From NCBI GenBank assembly GCA_913055735.1, contig CAJXKD010000001.1:2080281-2144280 (forward strand): 64,000 bases of DNA, read 5' to 3'. Positions 1 through 8,500 of this stretch are shown piece by piece. The notes beneath the pieces were generated by a model. That model had not been told where the DNA came from. It searched no databases and saw only the letters and a list, made by a program, of their open reading frames with translations. The translations under genes were made by a program, and so were the position numbers. Source of the stretch: an uncultured Rhodospirillales bacterium (GTDB lineage: Bacteria; Pseudomonadota; Alphaproteobacteria; Rhodospirillales; UBA2165). Each line of letters opens with the position of its first letter. Within the stretch, counting starts at the first letter, position 1.

Positions 1-40
1 AAATAGCGCCCCGGGCGCCTTTCTCCCTCGGGCGCCGATC

Positions 41-655
41 ATGTCCAATCGACATCGTTCCGCTCTTATCCTCGCCTCAGCATCGCCGAGGCGTCTCGAC
101 CTTTTGCGTCAAATCGGAATCGAACCGGCCGGCGTGCGGCCTGCCGGCGTTGATGAAACACCGCGCGCCAGGGAGTTGCCACGCGATGTGGCCGCGCGTT
201 TGGCGCAAGCCAAGGCGCAGTTGATCGCCGATCAGAACCCAGATTCATTTATCGTTGGCGCCGACACGGTTGTTGCTTGCGGACGCCGCATTCTGGGCAA
301 GGCTGAGACGCTGGATGAAGCGCGCGCCTTCCTGAAATTGCTCTCCGGCCGCCGTCATACGGTCATTGGCGGTGTCTGTGTCTGTACTCCCGATGGCCGG
401 TCGGGGACGCGGGTGGTCGAAACGACGGTCACCTTCAAACGTCTGACAAGTTCTGAGATCGATGCCTATCTCGCCACGGATGAGTGGCAGGGAAAAGCCG
501 GCGCCTATGCTATTCAGGGCCGCGCCGCCCTCTTCGTCAAATTTTTGCGCGGGTCGTATTCCAACGTCGTTGGTCTGCCGCTATTCGAAACGGCTGCGCT
601 TTTGCGCGGATACGGGTTCCAGTGGGATCAATCGGATGACGCCTCCCGCGATTGA
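41..655 (+). CDS. maf: Maf-family nucleotide pyrophosphatase
   Basis: Maf proteins are cytoplasmic nucleoside-triphosphate pyrophosphatases that remove non-canonical or modified nucleotides and were first linked to septum formation. The 204-residue product opens with the family signature LASASPRRLDLL near residue 11, carries the GADTVV metal/phosphate motif near residue 73, and ends with the GKAGAYAIQG and SYSNVVGLPL blocks. Length is normal for the family. The ATG at 41 starts the conserved N-terminus directly. The last 20 bases overlap the next gene (start 636), which implies translational coupling. The order maf, RNase E/G, yacG is a common alphaproteobacterial housekeeping arrangement, usually behind infA, which would lie just left of the window. 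Confidence 0.95.
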   Translation: MSNRHRSALILASASPRRLDLLRQIGIEPAGVRPAGVDETPRARELPRDVAARLAQAKAQLIADQNPDSFIVGADTVVACGRRILGKAETLDEARAFLKLLSGRRHTVIGGVCVCTPDGRSGTRVVETTVTFKRLTSSEIDAYLATDEWQGKAGAYAIQGRAALFVKFLRGSYSNVVGLPLFETAALLRGYGFQWDQSDDASRD

Positions 656-2012
656 AATTTTTATCGATGCGATTCCCGGTGAAACGCGCATGGCGCTGAC
701 CGAAGAAGGGCGTCTAACCGAGTTCCATGTCGGGCGAGATACGGACCGGTTTGTTGCCGAAGCGATTTTTCTCGGCCGTGTCATGCAGGCGGCGCCTGGG
801 CTGACGGGGGCTTTCGTTGACGTCGGGGGCGACCGCCCTGCTTTGCTCAACGGCAGCGATTGGCCCGATAAGAAATTACCCCCTGAAGGGACGCAGGTGC
901 TTGTGCAGGTAAGCCGCGAGCCTTTTCAGGATAAGGGCGCGACAGTTACCGGCAAGCTTTCTCTTCCGGGCCGTTATGCCGTCTACCTCCCCAGGGCAGG
1001 AGGCATGCGCTTTTCCAGGTCCATTGATGATCGCGCGGCGCTCGAGCAATTGTCGAAAGATCTGGCGGGTGTGGCCGGCGGGGTTGGCGGATTCATTGTC
1101 CGGCGCGCCGCGGTCGAGGAATCACCCGATCTGGTGCTCGCCGAAGCGCGCCGCTTGGTCGAGACGTGGCGGAAAATCGAGGAGCGGGTGGCGTTGGTGA
1201 AGGCACCGGACTTGCTGCATTCGGCCGCCGACATCGTCGAGCGGGTTATCCGCGACCAGGCCGACAATCGGTGGCAACGTATCGTTGCCGACGATCGCGC
1301 CATTTTGCGGCAGGCCAAGCAGTTGCTCGCCGCCTATTTACCCGGCGTGCCCGTAGAGACGGAGCTTTGGTCGAACCGTGCGCCGTTGTTTGAGGCGGAG
1401 GGTATCGAGGAGCAGTTGGCGCAAGCCCTTTCCGCGGAAGTCCCGTTGCCGTCAGGCGGCCGGATCGTGATCGCGGAAACACGGGCCCTTGTGGCCATCG
1501 ATGTAGACAGCGGTGCGTCGGGGGATGCGATCCAAACCAATCTGGAAGCGATTACCGAGACCATGCGCCAGATACGGTTGCGGGAACTTGCGGGTCAGGT
1601 CGTCATCGACGTTTTGGCCATGCCTGATCGCACCGACCGGGACTGTGTGCTCAATACACTGAAGGAAATCTGCGACGGTGATGACGATGTTTTCATTCAT
1701 GGGTATTCCAACCTTGGGCTGATGGAACTGACCCGTAAACGGCGGCGGCCGAGCCTGTCACAGATGGTCGGATCGGGTAGCGAACCACGTGCTGTGGAAA
1801 CCGGTGCGTTGAATGTCATCCGGTCGGTCCTGCGGCAGGCCGCGCATATGCACGGACGCTTAACGGTGACTGTCGCGCCGTCCGTTGCGCGAACGTTGCA
1901 GGAAGAACTTCGGGACGCTTGGGATCTTACCCAACGCCGATTGGGTCAGCCTGTTGAATTGACCCTCGATGCTGGCTTAGGCTATGAGCAATTCGAAATT
2001 GATTTAGCGTAA
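636..2012 (+). CDS. rng: Ribonuclease E/G family protein (RNase G-like)
   Basis: Endoribonuclease of the RNase E/G family, acting in rRNA maturation and mRNA decay. I chose the ATG at 636 (about 458 aa) because the protein then begins MTPPAIEIFIDAIPGETRMAL, the usual family start; the open frame runs further upstream but only antiparallel to maf sense. An S1-like RNA-binding segment follows (EAIFLGRVMQAAPGLTGAFV). The two catalytic aspartates are visible in the ALVAIDVDSG and VVIDVLAMPDR blocks, followed by LMELTRKRRRPSL. The CPxC zinc-link that normally comes after this arginine-rich block is absent, as in shorter RNase G-like forms. The gene overlaps maf by 20 bp and is followed 20 bp later by yacG. 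Confidence 0.93.
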   Translation: MTPPAIEIFIDAIPGETRMALTEEGRLTEFHVGRDTDRFVAEAIFLGRVMQAAPGLTGAFVDVGGDRPALLNGSDWPDKKLPPEGTQVLVQVSREPFQDKGATVTGKLSLPGRYAVYLPRAGGMRFSRSIDDRAALEQLSKDLAGVAGGVGGFIVRRAAVEESPDLVLAEARRLVETWRKIEERVALVKAPDLLHSAADIVERVIRDQADNRWQRIVADDRAILRQAKQLLAAYLPGVPVETELWSNRAPLFEAEGIEEQLAQALSAEVPLPSGGRIVIAETRALVAIDVDSGASGDAIQTNLEAITETMRQIRLRELAGQVVIDVLAMPDRTDRDCVLNTLKEICDGDDDVFIHGYSNLGLMELTRKRRRPSLSQMVGSGSEPRAVETGALNVIRSVLRQAAHMHGRLTVTVAPSVARTLQEELRDAWDLTQRRLGQPVELTLDAGLGYEQFEIDLA

Positions 2013-2032
2013 GACCGGATAGCGGGAAGGCA

Positions 2033-2245
2033 ATGAAGATCCATCACTTGCAGACGGTGGCAAAGGGGCGGCAATGTCCAAACTGCGGCGGACCTGTCGT
2101 GGCCCAGTTCCGGCCCTTCTGTTCCAAGCGGTGCGCCACGCTCGATCTCCATCGCTGGTTGAACGAGGACTATAGAATCCCCGCCGTCGAGGACGAAGAA
2201 ATCGACGACGACGATTTCGAGCAGGAAGATACCGCGGAAATCTAG
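2033..2245 (+). CDS. yacG: DNA gyrase inhibitor YacG (zinc-binding)
   Basis: YacG is a small zinc protein that inhibits DNA gyrase by binding GyrB. The 70-residue product has the expected four-cysteine zinc site, CPNC near residue 16 and CSKRC near residue 30, followed by the RWLNEDYRIP block that is typical of the family. The C-terminal tail is strongly acidic (EDEEIDDDDFEQED), also usual in alphaproteobacterial members. A GGGAAGG ribosome-binding site sits just upstream of the ATG. It is the last gene of the maf-rng-yacG unit and is followed by an imperfect hairpin at 2283-2319. Confidence 0.95.
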   Translation: MKIHHLQTVAKGRQCPNCGGPVVAQFRPFCSKRCATLDLHRWLNEDYRIPAVEDEEIDDDDFEQEDTAEI

Positions 2246-2565
2246 GCCCTGGCCCGCAAAGGGCAGTGAATGCGGGCTTGCGGCCGGGTGCCTATCCCCC
2301 CTTTAGGCGGCTGTCCGGCACCTCGACTCTCGTTAACTTTTATCAAATTTTACATCAAATTTTATGCTTCTCGGACCAGATAGGTCCGAAAATGGCGGAA
2401 AATTGCGGTATTTTGGAATCTGCCTAAATCCGCCAATGTGATGGCAGTCACAGGATGGTTGACCCCATATTTATACTATTGGCGTGCCGACTAAGACTTC
2501 TCCCCGCCGGGAACGACAATGATCGGACGGCGGGAAATGGTTGTTTCCAGGAAGGAGCCTGAAAC
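2246..2565. other. Leader region of the giant adhesin gene
   Basis: This 320-bp stretch holds no gene that I can support. It starts with an imperfect hairpin at 2283-2319 (arms GCCGG/CCGGC and GCCTA/TAGGC) that could end the yacG transcript. An AT-rich patch follows, with ATCAAATTTTA repeated at 2342-2352 and 2354-2364. Next is a perfect 7-bp inverted repeat TCGGACC/GGTCCGA at 2371-2389, then a perfect CRP-type box at 2437-2452. A strong AGGAAGGAG ribosome-binding site at 2550-2557 precedes the GTG start of the adhesin. The density of signals suggests regulated expression. Confidence 0.6.
2437..2452. promoter_or_regulatory. CRP/FNR-family binding site (TGTGA-N6-TCACA)
   Basis: TGTGA-TGGCAG-TCACA matches both half-sites of the enterobacterial CRP consensus with the exact 6-nt spacer. 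It lies 114 bp upstream of the adhesin GTG start, a plausible activator or repressor position. Which CRP-family protein would bind is not known from the window. Confidence 0.5.
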
Positions 2566-5500
2566 GTGGCACTTAAGCCGGTACCAAATATGACGGCGGT
2601 CGCAGTGGAAATTTCGCCCGATGCCCTGGTGGTGGATGCCACCGGACAAACATCTGTCACGTTGCCGGACGGTTTTTCGTTCGGCGATGCGCAGTTTGTT
2701 CAGCACGGGCCTGATCTGGTTCTGACGGCGCCGGACGGCACGCAGGTTGTCGTAAAGGGATTCTATGCCAATGCCGATGTCCCGGACCTTGTGACGGCCG
2801 AGGGAGGTCAGCTCTACGGCGACACGGCGGTTCGTCTCGCGCAGGCCAATTCACCGGTACAGGTTGCCCAGGACGGCACAGCGACGGCGGCACAGCCCAT
2901 CGGTGAAGTGGAAAGCGTCCGCGGCACGGTGATTGCCATCCGGTCGGACGGTACGCGCATCGAGCTGCAGGAAGGCGATCCGGTTTTCCAAGGTGACATT
3001 CTCGAATCGGGTAACGACGCGTCGGTGGGTATCGTGCTTGCCGACGATACGACCTTCTCCATGGCCAACAATGGCCGCATGGTTCTCGACGAGATGGTCT
3101 ACGACCCGGTCACGCAGGACGGCAATATTTCCATGTCGGTGCTGCAGGGGGTGTTCACTTTCGTGAGTGGCCAGGTGGCGAAGGTCGATCCCGACGCCAT
3201 GGTGCTCAAGACGCCGGTGGCGACCATCGGTGTGCGCGGGACGCAGGTGGGTATCGACCTGACCGGCGGTGCGTCGGGCACCGAGGGTATCAAGGTCGTG
3301 CTGATGACCGAGTCTGACGGTTTCGTCGGTGAGGTCGTCGTGACCAACAACGCTGGCGTCCAGATCCTGAACCAGCCCGAGCAGGGCCTGTCGGTTTTCA
3401 CCGCCAACGATCCGCCGAGCGACCCGCAGACCTTTACGCGAGGTGAGATTTCCCAATCCTTCGGTGGCGCATTGCGCAGCCTGCCGACCAGTGTCGGTAC
3501 GGGTAACACCTACGATGCCGATCAGGGTGGGAATACCGATCAGGAACAGGAGCAGGACGAAGAGCCTGAGCCGGGACAGGAAGAGGGCGCGGGTGACGGC
3601 GAACAGCAACAAGGCGCGGCCGAGGGTGAGCAGCAGCAAGCTGCTGCCGATTCTGGTGAGCCGGCGGGCGACGAAACCGGTGACGAGCCTGATGAAGAAC
3701 CTGATGAAGGACTTGGCGACGGCACCGAAGAGGGCGAATTTGAAACGGCGAGCGGTGAAGACGGCACCGATCTCGGTGACGATATTGCCGTAACGGAAGG
3801 CGAGCAGGTCACGACGGGCGAGACGGTCGTGCAAAATCAGACGACGCAGTTTGGCGGAGCTCCGACGGGACCTGCCGGTGGCGGAAATACCGCCGGTACG
3901 ACGAACACGCAGAACGATACGACGCAAAACACGGTGACCAATTCAGCGCCGGTTGCCGGTGCGTCGCCTAGCTTTTCGATGGACGAGGACGGTAGCGTCC
4001 AGATTACCAGCGCTCAGCTATTGGCTGGGACGACGGATCCCGACGGCGATACGCTGAGCATCACCAGTCTTTCGGCCGATGGCGGCAGTTTGACCCCGAA
4101 CGGGGCCGGTTCGTGGACCTTTACGCCCAATGCCAACTTTAACGGCCAAATCAACCTGACCTATACCATCAGCGATGGCACGGCGAATGTCGTGCAATCG
4201 GCGACGGTCAATGTTGCCGCGGTGAACGATGCGGCGAGCATCGGCGGCACGGTCACGGGCACGGTGACGGAAGACATGGCGACCCAACTGACGACTTCAG
4301 GTGCCTTGACCATCAGCGACCCCGACGCTGGCGAGGAAATCTTCGCTGCTCAGACCAATACCACAGGGACGTACGGCAGCTTCTCGGTAGATAGCTCGGG
4401 CAATTGGACTTATTCGGCTACCAACAGCCAGGATGCCATCCAGCAGCTCGGTGCCGGCGATACGCTGATGGATACATTTACCGTTGCAACGGCGGATGGC
4501 ACGACTAAGGCCGTCACCATCACCATCAATGGTACCAACGACATCCCTGTTGTGGGCGCCTCCCCGACCTTCTCGATGAACGAGGACGGGACGCTCGAGT
4601 TTACGGCGGCGCAACTTTTAGCAAATGCCAGTGACGTGGACGGCGATAGTCTAAGTGTTACGGGACTGACGGCGAACGGTGGCACCTTGACCCCCAACGA
4701 AGCCGGTACCGCTTGGACATTCGAGCCGGCCGCCAACTTTAACGGTCAGGTGACTCTGTCCTATGATGTGACAGATGGCACGGCGAATGTTGCGCAATCG
4801 GCAACGGTGACGGTGAATGCCGTCAATGACGCGCCGGTTGCAGGCGCATCCCCGTCGTTCTCCATGAATGAGGACGGCACGCTACAAATCACGGCGGCTC
4901 AATTGCTGGCTGGTGCCAGCGACGTCGACGGCGATGATTTAAGTGTCGCCAATCTGATGGCGAGTGGCGGCACCTTGACCCCCAACGAAGCCGGTACCGC
5001 TTGGACGTTCGAGCCGGCTGCCGACTTCAATGGCACGGTCACGTTGTCATATGATGTCAGCGACGGCACCGCGAGTGTTGCGCAGACGGCTGCGGTGACG
5101 GTGAACGCCGTAAACGACGCGCCCGTTGCCGGTGCCTCCCCGTCGTTTTCGATGAACGAAGACGGCGGTTTCATCGAGATCACCAAAGCACAACTGCTGG
5201 CAAACTCCAGCGATGTGGATGGCGACAGTTTGAGCGTTGCCAATCTGGCTGCCGATGGCGGTACATTGGTGGAAACCAGTGACGGGGTGTGGAAGTTCAC
5301 GCCGGCTGCCGATTTCAACGGCACGGTGACCCTGTCCTATGATGTCAGCGACGGCACCGCGAGCGTTGCGCAAACGGCGGCAGTGAATGTGGCAGCGGTC
5401 AACGACGCGCCGACAGTGTCGACGACGATTGCCGATCAGTCGACCAACGAGGACGCAGCCTACAGTTATGACGCGTCAGTTAATTTCGCTGACGTGGATA

Positions 5501-8500
5501 CGGGTGATACGTTGACCTTTTCGGCGCAACTTTCCGGCGGCGGTGGTCTGCCGGCTTGGCTGAGCATCGATACCAATACGGGTGTTCTCTCCGGGACACC
5601 TGAGAACAATGCCGTTGGTTCGATCTCGGTCGAGGTTACGGCGAGCGATGGTTCCGCTTCAGTTACTGACACCTATGTTCTGACCGTCAGCAACACCAAC
5701 GACGCGCCGACGGTGTCGACGGCAATTGCCGACCAATCCACCAACGAGGATGCTGCCTATTGCTATAACACTTCGGTCAACTTTACCGATGTGGATGCGG
5801 GCGACACATTGACCTATACCGCCGAGCTTTCCGGCGGCGGTGGTCTGCCGGCTTGGCTGAGCATCGATGCCGATACGGGCGTTCTATCCGGGACGCCGGA
5901 AAACGGCGATGTCGGTGCGATATCGGTCGAGGTGACGGCTACCGATGCGGCTGGCGCGACGGTCAGCGACACGTTCGTCCTGACCGTCAACAACACGAAC
6001 GATACCCCGACCATCGGTGGTGCGGCGGCTGGGGCGGTAACTGAAGATTCGAATGTTATCGACAATAATATCAGCACGTCGGGTGCACTGACGATCAGCG
6101 ATCCGGATGTTGGTGAAAGCAGCTTCACGGCGCAGACGAATACCGCCGGTACATATGGTTCCTTCTCCGTCGATACGTCGGGCAACTGGACCTATACGGC
6201 GGACAACACCCAGACGGAAATCCAGCAGCTGGGAGACAGCGACACGCTCACCGATACCTTCACGGTGACCTCCGCCGACGGCACCACCCAGAACGTCACG
6301 ATCACCATCAACGGCACCAACGATGCGCCGACCATTGGTGGTACGACGACCGGATTGGTCACCGAGGACACCAGCGTTACCAATGACAACATCAGCACCT
6401 CGGGCGTCCTCACCATTGCCGACACCGATGCTGGGGAAGCAAGCTTCACGGCGCAAAGCAACACCGCCGGTACGTACGGTTCCTTCTCGGTGGATACGTC
6501 GGGTAACTGGAGCTATTCGGCTGACAACACCCAGACGGCGATCCAGCAGCTGGGCGACGGCGATACGCTGACCGACACATTTACGGTAGCCTCCGCCGAT
6601 GGCACGACCCAGAATGTCACGATCACCATCAACGGCACCAACGATGCCCCGACCATCGGCGGTGTGTCGACCGGCTCGGTGACCGAGGATGCGAGCGTCA
6701 CCGACGACAACATCAGCACGTCGGGTGCGCTGACGATCAGTGATACGGACGCGGGTGAGGCGAGCTTCACGGCGCAGACGAACATCAGCGGTACCTACGG
6801 TACGTTCTCGGTAAACAGCGCCGGCGCGTGGACCTATGTCGCCGATAATACCCAGACGGCGATCCAACAGCTGGGCGACGGCGATACGCTGACCGACAAC
6901 TTCACGGTCACTTCCGCCGACGGCACCACCCAGTCGGTGACCATAACCATCAACGGCACGAACGACGCGCCCACCATTGGTGGTGTCTCGACGGGTTCCG
7001 TGACCGAGGACACCAGCGTCATCGACGACAATATCAGTGCCTCGGGCACGCTGACGATCAGCGACGCGGATGCGGGCCAAGCGAACTTCACCGCGCAGAC
7101 GAATACCGCCGGCACCTACGGCAGCTTATCGGTGGATACATCCGGCAACTGGAGCTATGTGGCGGACAACACCCAGACCGCCATCCAGCAGTTGGGCGAT
7201 GGTGACACGCTGACCGACACCTTCACGGTTGCGTCGGCGGACGGTACCACCCAGAACGTCACGATCACCATCAACGGCACCAACGACGCGCCGACCATCG
7301 GCGGTGTGTCGACCGGCTCGGTGACCGAGGATGCGAGCGTCATCGACGACAACATCAGCACGTCGGGTGCGCTGACGATCAGTGATACGGACGCGGGTGA
7401 AGCAAGCTTCACGGCGCAAACCAACACCGCCGGCACCTATGGTAGCTTCTCCGTCGATACATCCGGCAATTGGACCTACACCGCCGACAACACCCAGACC
7501 GCCATCCAGCAGTTGGGCGATGGTGATACGCTCACCGATAGCTTCACGGTAGCCTCCGCCGACGGCACCACCCAGAACGTCACGATCACCATCAACGGCA
7601 CCAACGACGCGCCGACCATCGGCGGTGTCTCGACGGGTTCCGTGACCGAGGACACCAGTGTTACCGACGGCAACATCAGCACGTCAGGCACTCTGACCAT
7701 CACCGACACGGATGCGAACGAGAGCAACTTTACCGCCCAAACGAATACTTCCGGCACCTATGGTAGCTTCTCCGTCGATACATCCGGCAACTGGACGTAC
7801 ACCGCCGACAATACCCAGAGTGCCATTCAGCAGCTTGGCGATGGTGACACGCTGACCGATACCTTCACGGTCACTTCCGCCGACGGCACCACCCAGTCGG
7901 TGACCATAACCATCAACGGCACCAATGACGCGCCTGTCATCGGCGGCGTGTCGACCGGCGCTGTGACGGAAGATAGCAGTGTTGCCGATGACAAGATAAG
8001 TACTTCCGGCGCGCTGACGATCACTGACGCCGACGCCGGGGAAGACAGCTTTACGGCGCAGACGAACACCAGCGGTACCTACGGTACGTTCTCGGTGGAT
8101 ACTTCCGGCAACTGGACCTACACCGCCGATAATACTCAAAGTGCCATTCAGCAGTTGGGCGACGGCGACACGCTGACCGATACCTTCACGGTGACTTCCG
8201 CCGACGGCACGACCCAGTCGGTGACCATCACTATCAACGGCACGAACGACGCGCCCACTCTTGGCGGCGCGACAACCGGCTCGGTGACCGAGGACATGAG
8301 CGTTACCGACGATAACATCAGCACTTCGGGTGCGCTCACCATCACGGACACCGATTCCGGTGAGGCGAGCTTCACGGCGCAGACGAATACCGCCGGTACT
8401 TACGGTTCCTTCTCTGTCGATACATCCGGCAACTGGAGCTACACCGCCGACAACAGCCAGACGGCGATCCAGCAACTCGGCGACGGCGATACGCTGACCG

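Noticed and set aside
2851-3927. 358-codon antisense frame in the FecR/acidic part of the adhesin
   Set aside because: Arg/His/Leu-rich mirror of acidic coding sequence, without domains.
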